From: Chara braunii
Lineage: Eukaryota > Streptophyta > Charophyceae > Charales > Characeae
Assembly (NCBI GenBank): GCA_003427395.1
Contig: BFEA01000215.1
Coordinates: forward strand, 1,810,279 to 1,831,797
DNA: 21,519 nucleotides
Direction: 5' to 3'
Each line of letters opens with the position of its first letter. The first letter of the stretch is position 1. Made by a program: the position numbers and the translations under genes. Of the stretch, positions 1 through 10,333 are shown piece by piece. A model generated the notes under the pieces. That model was not told the origin of the DNA. It was given only the letters and a program-made list of their open reading frames with translations, and ran no database searches.

Positions 1-570
1 CACATACACACACACACACACCCCAGCAATCAGAAAAAAATGAAAAAAAGAAAGTTTCTTTTTTTTATTGTTTGTTTTTATTTTAATACTTGTTTTTTTC
101 ATTTTCTATTTTTTTTTAAATCCCAAAAAACATCAAAGTTCAAAACAAAAAATATGGGATGTAGGGAATTTCAAACCCTACAACCCGATAATTGTTTTTT
201 TTGTTTTTTGGCCTATTATTCTATTTTTTTTTTAAATCACGAAGTTTTTTGGCTGGGGTTAGCCATCGCGGTTGCCGCCCGTGGGCATGACCATGACCGC
301 ATGCGGTAAAATGACCCGCGTTCATGACCACGGGTGATACATAGCCCTAGACCTCCGTAATGCCACCCTCTCCCTAGTTTCTGTCCGCATCCTCCTTTCC
401 TCACATGGACCTAAGTGTTGGAAAGTGATAGGTTAACTGAGAGCAGTTTTGCGGGTAACTCTAAGATCTTTCACTAATCGTTCCTCTTCCTCACTATTAA
501 TTGCTTCACTCATGAGCTACAATGTTGTATGATCTAAACTAGAATCCACACTGAATCCTACCACAACATG
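1..570. other. Non-coding flank beginning in a (CA)n microsatellite
   Basis: The first ~22 bases are a CA dinucleotide repeat. Bases 40-245 are very T/A-rich with many homopolymer T runs; an open frame there is low-complexity (Phe/Lys-rich) and I do not regard it as a gene. From about 245 to 570 the composition becomes ordinary, but no recognisable protein, RNA or terminal repeat is visible. Confidence 0.5.
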
Positions 571-1700
571 TCACCCAACCGAGTAATAATAGTCAATTAA
601 TTTGATCAGCTTGAGAACTTTTTTTGCTCTTGACTTCACCTCTTCTCTCTGGTTCCTTCTCCTTCCGCTGAAATTGTGACCCGATTCTCCTCCTCCTTGG
701 CTCTGCTCGTTCTGCTCGGTCAACCTTGGGCAACCGTTTGTTGTCGTGTGAAACCACCACTTGCATCTTTCGCACCACGGGGTTGTTCGATATACTAGAG
801 TCGGCTTTATGATCTCTCCATCATCTCACTTCATCGGCACCTCTGGGGAGAAAGCTGCTCCTGCTTCTCTTGCGAAATCATATTTAAGATTCATTAGCTT
901 CGACCTTGTCTTATCTGGTTCCGCAGGGTATGCCTTCAATATTGCTCCAAACTTTTTTTGAAGCATATCTTCCAGGTGGAACCTGGCCCGCACCGGAATG
1001 CGTATCACTGTCACCCAGAATTTAGTTTCCTCCTCCACTCGTCTTCTCTCCTCCAATTCTTTTTTTGTCATCCATGGCTTTGAAGATCATGGGGTATTCC
1101 ACGCTTCGAATTACCACATTGTCTTCGCCTTTTGCCACCATCCAATTCACCGCTTGAGTTGACGTGGCTATGTATGTCATGACATTCGGACCTTCCCAAT
1201 GGACTCTTCCTCTCTTGACGGTTCTGTCGAATACCCGCCCCCTCTGTCATCCATTTTCATATGCTCTTATTAAATCCTCCTTGATTTTTAGCGATAAATC
1301 TCTCGCCGCCCCTGAAATATGATTGTAACAACCCTTTCCTTTAACCACGCTGTAGTCAACTCCCCAACTCTTCTATCCACTTGGAACACACTTTCTCCAT
1401 TGATCTCCACGAACTCCCCATGGTTTAGTCTCTTAGGGACTACTCCATCCTCGAAGCACTTACCCTGTGGTAGTCTGATGCTTGCTTCTTCTGAGAGATT
1501 TACATCTCCTTCCCTCGGTGGCGATCTCGCTGCTTGGTTTCTCTTTCCTTGCTGAGGTTGTTCACCTCCTGGCATAGCCACCATCCTGTACGTGATAATT
1601 TGTCCTCGCTGCTTCTTGTTGTCCGTTACTCTTCGATTCTCTTCGGCTTCCTTTGCACCGTACTTCCTTCTTCCTCTATCGCCGCTATGTCCTCTACTCT
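571..1700 (-). pseudogene. Divergent LINE ORF1 (gag-like) fragment, frameshifted
   Basis: Reading right to left on the minus strand, three blocks can be pieced together: ~1700-1291, ~1270-1075 in another frame, and 1071-571 back in the first frame. The blocks follow the same order as ORF1 of the plus-strand LINE at 4038-6137: an N-terminal block ending in a 'TIIFQG' motif (LINE: 'AIVFQG'), a 'KKELEERRRVEEETKFW' stretch followed by 'IRIPV' (LINE: 'MRFPI'), a 'LMNLKYD' motif (LINE: 'LGYLKYQ'), then a zinc-knuckle-like CERC...H...C (Cys codons at 774, 765 and 732, His at 750; spacing C-X2-C-X4-H-X5-C). An in-frame TGA sits at 828-826 and frameshifts near 1290-1270 and 1072. No ORF2 follows at lower coordinates, so the copy is 3'-truncated. 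The protein resemblance is weak but collinear; the identification is mine and rests on pattern comparison within the window. Confidence 0.6.
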
Positions 1701-2179
1701 CTCTTATTTCTTTGAGTCTTCCTTACTTCCCTGCCTGCACGTATCAAGGGTGGGCGCCTATCCGACGCACACCAACGCATGAGTCGCAACGTTCATAATT
1801 TCCATCGCTGAGGCATACTTTCTCCTACGTCGGTCGATGAAGTGGATATCCCTCGCCGCTTGGGTGGTTTGCTCGGAAGTTGCAGAGGGGGACCCTTTTC
1901 CTTACCGTAGCCCCATCATGGCGTTGGGAAGCTTCGATCGACCGAACCGGCGTCACGTGTCGATAACACTAAACTTAGAGCGCTCGTAGCGCCAACCGCA
2001 GCGCCCCCCAGTTGTGTCTTACCAAACTCAAGAAGAAGAATTTAGCATAGCTTAAAAAAAAAAAAAAAAAAAAAAAAAAGTATTTGTTATCTAGAAAACT
2101 ATTTCAATTTTAACTAGAATAAAACTTTAAGGCATTTGTCTTATGTTTTCAAATGAGGAATATCGCAACCAATCAACTT
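1701..2179. other. Probable LINE 5' leader remnant and poly-A tract, no gene
   Basis: This stretch may be the 5' leader of the minus-strand LINE ORF1, but no coding or structural RNA signal is convincing. A pure 26-base A run lies at 2054-2079, followed by A/T-rich sequence up to the first TIR element. Confidence 0.35.
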
Positions 2180-2431
2180 GGGCGAGATCCCACTACCGTC
2201 TTCCCCCAACATAACGCACCCTGAAAATGAACGTATACAAGCCGTCTTTTCGGTCCCATGCAGTCAAAATGAGGGTGCGCTGTGTTCGGGGGAAGACGGC
2301 AGCAACAATTTAAACTTGTTCCCGAAGAGGTCCACAAATTTGAGATTGAGCTGCTTTTCTACACCTCTGCTTACATCACGTCTAGATTCAGGAGCCCAAT
2401 CCAATCCTTTTTGCTAATGGGACCTCGGCCC
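2180..2431. mobile_element. Small TIR element B1 (MITE-like), interrupted by element C1
   Basis: The left end GGGCGAGATCCCACTA (2180-2195) is the imperfect inverse of the right end TAATGGGACCTCGGCCC (2415-2431). The right arm also carries 'GTCTAGATTCAGGAGC' and 'CCAATCC', which recur in the arms of the copies at 2698 and 10803. Removing the nested element (2196-2299) leaves about 148 bp, close to the 147-169 bp of its relatives. It has no coding capacity, so it would be non-autonomous. The superfamily is not assigned because no clear target-site duplication is visible. Confidence 0.6.
2196..2299. mobile_element. Small TIR element C1 (MITE-like), nested in B1
   Basis: About 104 bp bounded by imperfect 27-base inverted repeats: the left end starts CCGTCTTCCCCC and reaches GCACCCT; the right end starts AGGGTGCGC and finishes GGGGGAAGACGG. 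A second, internally shortened copy lies at 10257-10330. Flanking dinucleotides are TA/CA here and AA/TA at the second copy, which would fit a mutated TA target duplication, but this is weak. Confidence 0.65.
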
Positions 2432-2697
2432 TTGGGACTTGGAAAATACTAGAGGAAATATTTGTCGAACGAAGTAAAGGGAGGTTACCTCCCTTCACGG
2501 GGAAAGAGGTAGCCTCCCTTCATGGAAGAGAGGTAGAAAGCTATGCTTGCAGGAGGGGGTCCCCTGTATTAGGCTGTATAGCCTTAGAACTAGTGGTAGG
2601 TAGGTAGTGAAAGGAAAAAGATATGATACATGGACATGGTAGAACCCCAATTACAAAAATATGCGAGGTGAGAAGAAAAAAAAGATTGCTGTCCCCC
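2432..2697. other. Inter-element DNA with a short imperfect direct repeat
   Basis: No gene is visible. A ~27-base imperfect direct repeat (around 2483-2535, sharing CCTCCCTTCA) includes an 8-base palindromic arm pair AGGGAGGT/ACCTCCCT. Confidence 0.4.
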
Positions 2698-2900
2698 GGG
2701 GCGAGGTCCCATTAGCAAAGAGGATGGGATAGAATGCCTACATCTGGACATGTTTTGGAAAACGGTGCAGAAAATAGAGATTGAATTGCTGTTTTGCACC
2801 TTTGCTTAAAACCCGTCCAGATTCAGGAGCTTAATCCAATCCTCTTTGCTAGTGAGCTTAATCCAATCCTCTTTGCTAGTGAGCTTAATCCAATCCTCTT
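2698..2900. mobile_element. Small TIR element B2 with a tandemly repeated right end
   Basis: The left end GGGGCGAGGTCCCATTAGC (2698-2716) is followed by an arm that pairs with the 2779-2853 region across about 60 bases: AGCAAAGAGGAT, CATCTGGACATGTTTT and a TGCAGAAA-type motif on the left find inverted partners on the right. The expected right terminus (GGGACC..GGCCC) is missing. Instead a 27-base unit from the right arm, starting GAGCTTAATCC, is repeated 2.75 times at 2827-2900. Confidence 0.6.
2827..2900. repeat. 27-bp tandem repeat, 2.75 copies
   Basis: Units start at 2827, 2854 and 2881 and are identical where complete. The unit is the inner part of a B-element right arm. In one frame it reads as repeated ELNPILFAS, which I take as a by-product and not a protein. 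Confidence 0.9.
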
Positions 2901-3742
2901 GAGCTCTACGGGGGGCATCGACGCGCCTAGACGCGCCTGCGCTGCTTTCGCGCGGCTTGAGCTCGAGCGTGGTTTTTCACCATAGCTATCCCATCTTCAC
3001 CACAGGGGTGAAGGTGTTAGGGAGACAATCACCTTCCTCGCGAGTTTTTTCCCTGTCCACGAGAAGACTGCCTGCCCTTGGAGACCATCGTCCTCTAGAT
3101 GTCACTGCCGACAGTTACCAGACTTACCAGATTTACCAGTGTAACGCTCTCAGACAAAGAGCGCTCCGCTACAGGTGCTCACCCAGTCATCATCCATTTC
3201 AACTTCGATGTGGGAAGCATCATTACTGCTTCAACTCGTTCAAGAAACCCGACGTCCTCTACCTCGATTTTTCCATTTCGGTGAGACATAATCATTCCTT
3301 ATCGGCCCGACATGCTCCGGTACAACATTTCTCTGGGCCTTTCAACTCGAAGAGAGCGACACCATTCGGTGGGACCCAATATTATCGACCAGGGATGAGA
3401 GTTTGGTCCTACCCGCCCTGCTTGCCTAACTTCGGACTCTATCTCGCTTCTACCCGGTTTCCCGCCCACGTTCGTCCCATGAATCACTCCTTTTTTTTTT
3501 TTTCCATGTATAGAAGTCTCACCCTCACCCGTTCGCTTCTGCCTGGCCTCTTCTCCCCCCCCTACCCGGCTTCCCGCCCACGTTCGTCCCTCGAATCTCC
3601 CTGCCTTGTCCTCTTCCGTGTATAGAACCTATACCTGCCTCCCGCTCGTCTACTACCCCGGATCGGACCCAAAGGTGGAAGGATCCTACAGTGACACTCC
3701 CTCCAACCCCTGAATAGGTATACACTCGCAGCCCGGCCGCCT
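2901..3742. other. C/T-rich stretch without a recognisable gene
   Basis: A 222-codon open frame exists on the plus strand (2957-3625), but its Ser/Arg/Pro/His-rich translation has no motif I recognise and its start is not an ATG. Two partly duplicated blocks sharing TTCCCGCCCACGTTCGTCCC, each ending in a GTATAGAA, lie at about 3449-3511 and 3562-3627. This may be the leader of an unidentified retroelement, but nothing proves it. Confidence 0.4.
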
Positions 3743-3755
3743 CCCCCCCCCCCCC
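3743..3755. repeat. Poly-C tract (13 C)
   Basis: A pure C homopolymer directly bordering the bacterial-looking island on its left side. See the findings for why this looks artefactual. Confidence 0.9.
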
Positions 3756-3879
3756 ATTCGCGCTTCCAGAAGGGCGCGTCGGTCTTGAGCCGGTCGATCA
3801 GGAACGCGCAGGCCTCCAGCGCTTCGCGGCGATGCGCGGCAGCGGTGCCGATGAAGACGATGCGCTCACCCACTTCCAT
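3756..3879 (-). pseudogene. moaE: Fragment of a bacterial moaE-like gene (molybdopterin synthase large subunit)
   Basis: The minus-strand translation (3879 to 3756) is unbroken over ~41 codons and matches the centre of MoaE, the catalytic subunit of molybdopterin synthase, which inserts sulfur into precursor Z during molybdenum cofactor synthesis. Diagnostic elements are GERIVFIG, the AHR motif, and LKTDAPFWKRE, which holds the two lysines seven residues apart that correspond to the family's active-site lysines (Lys119/Lys126 in E. coli). The family is ~150 residues long, so both ends are missing. The stretch is strongly GC-rich with G/C-ending codons, unlike its surroundings, and is bounded on both sides by pure C runs. 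It looks proteobacterial. I expect contamination or a chimeric assembly join rather than a gene of this organism; a true transfer cannot be excluded from sequence alone. The apparent ATG at 3879 lies at the junction and is not the real start. Confidence 0.8.
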
Positions 3880-3896
3880 CCCCCCCCCCCCCCCCC
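3880..3896. repeat. Poly-C tract (17 C)
   Basis: A pure C homopolymer directly bordering the bacterial-looking island on its right side. LINE leader sequence follows. Confidence 0.9.
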
Positions 3897-4037
3897 GTCA
3901 CGCATACGGGCTTACGCTTCCCGACACCTCGACGTATCGCGCGTTTCTTAACCTAGCCTCAACAGTGCTACGATCTAGGCACTCTTGCCTAACTTCCAGT
4001 CGAACCACCACTGCATACCGCTCTCCGTCTCTCCAAA

Positions 4038-6137
4038 ATGGCAGGAAATTCTGCCAACGCTTCGAGCTCCGCAATTTCTCAGAGGAATCTGGACTCGGAA
4101 GAAACGGGCAAATTAACAAACATGATGAAGGAATGATACTTGGATCACGTTTCTCAGGATTTATCGGATTATGTAGAAACAATGGTCAATGAGGACGAGG
4201 ATTGTATTGAAATTCGTCCTAACGAGAATATTCAGAAAGTGCAGAATGCCTTCCTCAAACAAATGACGGTTGCGATCGTTTTTCAAGGAGAGACCAAGAA
4301 CTGGTCCAGCGACAAAAAAAAAACCTCATCCGATACTTGGAGGAATTGGTACTCACTGAAGAAGAACTACTGACTCAAAGGGGCACTGCGCACATGGAGG
4401 GAAGGGGACAAATGACATAAGTGGCAAAGAACTTGAAAGTTGTGGATTGACTGCTGAACACAAAGAAGGAAATGAAGTTCAAAGAAACACAATAAATTTC
4501 ACTTCGTTTATTTCGACAATGGTTGCCTCGTTCCGAGTGGCAGAAAAAACGTGAAGAGGATAAAAGGAAAATTTTTTAGGTGATGGCGATGAGATTCCCT
4601 ATTGCAGCGTCGATGTTTATCAAAACATGTATCGAGGCAGCGATAGGCAAAGTCATCGCGGAATTTTATCCGATAAGTGATCGTGAAGATCCCAAGTTGG
4701 GTTATTTGAAATACCAACTTCATCCGAGTGCAGAAGAGCGATTCAGGTCATGTCTCAAGGTCTGAACGTGTACGGATTATCTGATGGTTGATCTGGTGAA
4801 TTCGAACACACGGTGGTGTTCGAAATGCAGCAGACACGGGCACAAAGCAGATGACTGTCTGTACTGTTACATGTGCAACAGATATGGCCATTACACTGAG
4901 GATTGTAAATCTGACTCCGGATTCAAACAGAAAAGCAATCCTCAGTCACCACGCCAAAAGATGGTACCACAACCCTTTATCCCGCACCTCTTCACTTCGG
5001 GTTTCACCAAGAGGCGGAACGAATGGGAAGGAGCCCAACCCTCGTGCGAACCATCCCCATCAGGCACGGGGAGAAGGACCAACCAGCGGAACCAAGACCC
5101 TTCCCCCCGGCCCATGATGAGACAGAAACTAACCTCCTACAAAGTAGACGGAAAGACGGGCCAGTCCAATAAGGATTATGGGAAGGGTTCCTCACAGGGC
5201 AAATTCGGTTGGCGCCCTCCGGACAGCTTGGCACGAGGTCTATCGGGCATTACTCCAACTCAGCATGGAGGGGCAAAGGAATGGGTAGTCCCATCCGGTG
5301 CTCTCCACAATCAGACGGGCTCAGGCCTGTTGGCCAAAACGGAGGCGAGGTAAGACGACAAACAAACTGTACGCCAGGAACCGTCCCCCCCTCCACCTGG
5401 CCCAACCACCGACTTGGGTCCAACAGGGGCTTCCCCATCGGAGCAACCGCCAAAGAAACCACGCACGGAGGACTCCAACATGGCGAATGTCGTTCAATCC
5501 TCACCGGCTCCTCCACCATTAGTAGGGTCAGTCTCCCCTACGGCAACGCAGGACAATCCCTTCGTGCTTTCGCCGCTGATTTTCAAACTATTTAACCTAA
5601 ATGTCATGCTTTTACTCTTGAGAGATGATGATAACAAGCTCTTTCTTCCATCCACTACCTCTGCAACATTTCCCCAACCTACGAATTTTATGCAATGGGC
5701 CAGGAAAATGCTAGATAAGAGGTACTTTGTCCGCCTGGTACCCCCCCTCTGCCTATGTCCTCAGTCTATAGGAAGGGGCAATCAGGCAAGAATCATTCAA
5801 TTCTCAGCCCGTGTATTGAGGTACTTGCACCCGGAATGGATCCCCAGACTCCCAGAGTGCAAACAAGGGTCTGTTCCGGGCCCCCATGTCTTGGTTCAAG
5901 AAGAGCAACCGGAAGGAGAAATTCTACCCTTCCTTGGGAGATGGTTTTTCAGGAGACATCATTGCTGATCTCGATGCCAATATCCCGAGAGAGAGATCAC
6001 TGTTCTCCAGATACATTCTGGAGACAATGAAATTCATGTGGGATACTGTCGAACTGATCTCCCCCACCGACCGTGATGCCTCTTCTCAGTCGCCTATCCA
6101 CTTGATGGCGCAGGCGGTGTCCGCCCATGGACAGTAG
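4038..6137 (+). pseudogene. LINE ORF1, RNA-binding protein with two CCHC zinc knuckles (broken)
   Basis: ORF1 proteins bind the element RNA in the ribonucleoprotein particle. The start is ATG 4038, the first in the frame that runs through the N-terminal block. A TGA at 4134 and a frameshift in the A run near 4315-4322 break this block. It resumes in another frame around 4517 with 'EWQKKREEDKRK', has a TAG just before 'MAMRFPIAAS', and a TGA after 4763. Two perfect C-X2-C-X4-H-X4-C knuckles follow at about 4820-4910 (CSKCSRHGHKADDC and CYMCNRYGHYTEDC). A long Pro/Ser/Gln-rich, probably disordered part comes next, shifted again between ~5750 and 5886. The last block (5886-6137, 'FKKSNRKEKFYPS...', stop TAG 6135) overlaps the ORF2 start by 11 bases. 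Confidence 0.75.
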
Positions 6138-9100
6138 ACTCCGCGTAGCCACCTGGAATGTACGCGGATTGGTAGACAATAATGGCAAACACAAGCGTTC
6201 ACGCCTCAAGGCCTGGAAAAACTCCAACCATGTCTCTATAATATTATTGCAAGAAACAAAATTGTCGGAAGACAGGGTGACTTCTATGCCGAAGTGGTGG
6301 AGTGGGCCTCAAACCTGGGCCCCGACTCAAGGTTCCAAGGGAGGCAGAGGCATATTAATACATAAAAAACTTGCACCGTTTATACAATACTCCAACTTCG
6401 ATCCACAAGGACATTGGGTATGGTTGACACTGAGCATTGATAACAAAAAGTGGTGCTTTATGTCAGTGTACGTCCCATCCGAACACTAAGGGAAAACGAA
6501 TTTCATCGTTGATCTTAGTAATAAGATCCCGCCCGCGGAATTCCTGATCATTGGGGGTGATTGGAACACGGTTCCCAATTCGGAGCTGGACTCAACCACT
6601 CCCCTGTCACATCCAAATGAATCCGATGCAATAAATGATCTGATGGTAGACAATGGTCTCTTTGACCCATTCCGCTCGTTATAACCGGATACACGGGATT
6701 ATACTTGGACCTCATCCACCCCATCTGAATCTAACGTTTCTACGGTACGTCGACTGGATTTCTTCTTGGCCAATGACGCAGTCCTGCAACTGTCGCATAG
6801 GGTAGACAACATCACGGATCCACTCTCATACCACAAACCAGTGCGTCTAGAGATCAACAGGGGTCTGGAAGCCACAAAAGGGAAGGGCCTCTTCAGGCTG
6901 AGCTTACACGTGTTAGAGGACCCCGGGGTGGTGGACTGGGTATGGAAGACATGGGAAGAATGGAGGAGCTTTACGACTCTCTTTGAGGACGAAGGATTAT
7001 GGCTCGATAAAGGTCTCACTCTAATCTCTAATCAACTAAATCTTATGTCATGGGTAAAGGCTGTTAATAGGAAGTATGAAGAAATACAAATCAAAAGGAA
7101 AATATAAAAACTAGACCGTAAAACATCTGATTGTTTTTTCTCTGCAATGGTTATCTCTCGAAAAAGAAATAGGTTACTACAGGAATGGAGGAACTTGCAA
7201 ATCAGAAACAATAACCTCTGGAATAAATACCGACAAATAGACAAGATGTTGTACACTGACAAACTCAGGGATAAGACAGCCAATGGGATTAGGCACCTTG
7301 GAAACAACACAATAATCACTCTTCTCACACACCCTACTGATCCTAACCTACCACCCGCCAACTTGAAGGATTCCACTCAACTCTGTGAATATGTAAGAGC
7401 ATTTTATGAACAGCTACTTACCTTTGAAAAACCGCTGCATGCCCCTTTTGTACCCCCACAACTGGAGGATTTTCTGTGGAACTCTACCGAGCGAATCCTC
7501 TCAGACCTAGAAGCTGCTCTGCTGGAAAAACAAATAACAATGTTCAAGCTTTCGGAGGCAGTCCACAGTATGGCTACTGGAAAATGCCCGGGCCTTGATG
7601 ACCTGCTGGTCGAATTCTATCTTCGATTCTGGAATCTCATCGCACCAGATCTTCTCAGAGTTTTCAACAATATCTTAGCAGATCACCCCCTCAGTCCCCG
7701 AACAGCGGAAGGTATCATTACCCTCCTCTATAAGAAAGGAGACAAAACCGATGTGAGGAACTATCATCCCATTTCCCTTCTCAATATTCACGGCAAGATT
7801 ATTGCTAAAGTACTGACCTGCCGTATCAATCCCCTTCTTCACAAATTAGTACACCTGGATCAATCCGGCTTCGTGCCTGGGCGACAGGTTCTGGACAATG
7901 TAATGACCATCTCACAATCTATTGACTGGATCAAGCAAAAAAGATTGAACAAAGCGGTGATTTTGATCGACTTTCAAAAAGCATACGACCGTGTCAACTG
8001 GGACTTCGTACAGGCTATCCTGGAGCGAGTGGGAGTCGGTAAGAACTTCAGGAAATTCGTGGGAGCCCTATATGGTGCATCATCTAGTAGAGTCCTCGTA
8101 AATGGACACCCCTCCGCCGCCTTTCGAGTAACCTGTTCTCTTCGACAAGGTTGCCCACTAGCACCATCCTTATTTGTTATCCAATTGGAGGTGCTCCTGA
8201 ACCTGGTCCGCAACCATCCAGAGTATGAGGGACCCCAGATTTCTCCTAACTATTATGTTAAAGTCTCCTCTCTGACGGATGACTTCTCTAGCATATGTGA
8301 AAACTCAGTTTCCTCACTCACAGCTCTCGAACAATGTCTGTCGGCATACGAAACAGCCTCCGAAATGAGGGTGAGTTGGCAAAAGTCGATAGCCCTCACG
8401 CCAGATGGCTGCCCCTTGGTAGTAGACCTCGGTATCACGGTAAAAGAAAGCATGACTTCAGAACGGTACCTCGGGATCCAAATCTCCTTGGGGGACCCCT
8501 CCGCGGTGCAAGCGTCCATAATAGAGAATACTATTCGTGATGCCCGTTCATCATGCAGTGGTCGAAAACACAGTTTCTCTCCCTTTTGGGTAAAGCAATG
8601 GTTATTTATACGTTCATCTCCTCCAAAATATGGTACATTCCCCTGTCGCTTGAATCAGCAACTAATATAAGACGATTACTCACCAGATTTTTGTGGAAAG
8701 GGAACTCGGAAGCTGACTCAGCCCTTAGTAAAGTAAGCTGGAAAAAAAACACAGAAAAAAGGAAAGCTGGCGGCCTGGGTATATTAGACCGTGCCTCCCA
8801 AATCCGAGCCTTGCTAGCCAAGTGGCCAGTAAGGGCTCTGACTACAGAAGAACAATAACCCTGGATAATCATAACACAACACTACCTAGCGGGACAGTGG
8901 CACTTCTCTAACCACGAGGCTGTCTGCTATGCCTTACTGATGCGCCCCTTTACCTCCAAACTCAACGTGATACCTGGAGTGGGATCCTTAAGGAATGGAG
9001 CAAGATGCTCCCCCAACTCCTCGAAGAACCATCGACCAAAATGGAAATACTTAACACATGCTTTCTGGAGAACACAGCAATCAGGGCAAGCACTGGACTC

Positions 9101-10255
9101 CCGTTCTCGGTAGCCAAGAGTTCTGGTAATTTCGGCCTGAAATGGATACAAAGGGGAGTTTGGTTGATCCGTCATATCTGGTGCGAGGAACGTAACAGAT
9201 GGAAAACAGCTGCAGAACTCCGCTCACAGCTGGCAGGACTTCGAAATACAGAGACCAATCTGAAGAATATCATACAGGCAATTCCGACAAACTGGGTGCA
9301 GATCCTCTCTCAGCCATCCGGCATATTCAGAGAACAGCAATGGTTCAAGCCCTCAGTCCCACCGAACATCTACTACAAAGTCGACAAGGTCAATGAAGAT
9401 GGTTTGTATGAGGTCTCAGAATGGAAACACGAAGAATCCAGACTAGAGCAAGTCAAAGAGGCGGCACCCACAAACCTGACAGGGATGCAAGAAGTCCAAG
9501 TGCAAGAGGAGAAAGACTCCAACGGACGGCCGTCCATACGAATTATCTCACATCCTTCCCCTGGGAAGGATGGGAAAATTGACACAGAGAAGTATGGATG
9601 GATCACCTCTGACAATCTGGGCATCCAAAAGAAAATCCCCATTTCAGAGTACTCTGCGAAGATTGGTTATGCTCTCCAGTCAGAGCCTCAGTCGCTGCAG
9701 GCTGAGCTTTCTATGAACTAGCAATATAAGGTGTCAACCTTAAAGCTACCTTCTATATCCCCCAAATGGATTCTCTTTTCCATCCATCTAATCCTCTCAT
9801 CACTACAGACTAAAGTAGGTGGTCTTCAATGGCTGCATCTGCATTCCTGCGTCCCCACTGCTATGTGGTGTTCGGAGACAGGTATGGATATCACCACCAT
9901 ATGTGATGTATGCCCTCACCAGTCATTGGAAGATTGGTTGCATCTTTGGTGGGAATGTGTCATCGCCAGAGGTTTTGGGACTATCTCAACAAGTTAGCCA
10001 ATGGTTAGCCAGGAGGGACCCTAGGTTCCTGGATATCAGGTCCTCCCTCCCCACTCTGTTGGCACAGTTCAAACAGCAGATGAGATTAGTCATTATGGCC
10101 GACTGGATCAGGATTAAAAATCAGGCTTCTTCCTAGGAATTGGCCGTAGTTCAGTTTTGGAAAAAATGGTCTTCCCCCTTGCAATGGGCAGGGATGTTCG
10201 AAGGCCAAAAGCTTCATTATTCAGATAGTCTTTGGGACCACTCTACCCCTGGGCC
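6127..10255 (+). pseudogene. LINE ORF2: APE endonuclease, reverse transcriptase, C-terminal CCHC (broken)
   Basis: ATG 6127 opens an apurinic-type endonuclease domain: 'VATWNVRGL', 'LLQETKL', 'GGRGILIHKK', 'GGDWNTV' (about 6553), 'DYTWTS' and 'RRLDFFLAN'. The usual terminal SDH reads SYH (about 6830), a likely inactivating change. The RT domain (about 7570-8400) shows GKCPGLDD, 'YKKGD', 'YHPISLLN', 'KVL', 'QSGFVPGR', 'LIDFQKAYDRVNW' (first catalytic Asp), 'LRQGCPLAPSLF', and 'LTDDFSSI' at the FADD-box position. The thumb/C-terminal part ('GGLGILDRASQIRALLAKW', 'YALL..PFTSK') continues in a second frame, then a Lys/Glu-rich linker (about 9340-9660) in a third. A C-X2-C-X9-H-X4-C finger (CDVC...H...C) lies near 9904-9962. 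In-frame stops occur at 6487, 6682, 7105, 8856, 9719 and 10134; frameshifts near 8540, 8980 and 9975. The family cleaves target DNA and primes reverse transcription on it. Confidence 0.88.
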
Positions 10256-10333
10256 AACCGTCTTCCCCCAACATAACGCACCCTAAAAATGAATGTATAC
10301 AAGCTATATTTCCGGCCAGGGGGAAGACCGTAG
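10256..10333. mobile_element. Small TIR element C2, internally deleted
   Basis: Starts CCGTCTTCCCCCAACATAAC, as in the copy at 2196, and ends GGGGGAAGACCG. It keeps the left arm and the middle but lacks most of the right inner arm, giving about 75 bp. It sits where the LINE ORF2 reading ends. Confidence 0.6.

Noticed and set aside
2191-2195. CACTA next to an inverted repeat, suggesting a CACTA transposon
   Set aside because: The other end has no TAGTG; the CACTA bases belong to the end of the B1 element (CCCACTAG).
2957-3625. 222-codon open frame on the plus strand
   Set aside because: It lacks an ATG start, has no recognisable domain, is rich in Ser/Arg/Pro from C/T-rich DNA and spans a T homopolymer and duplicated blocks; chance openness is more likely.
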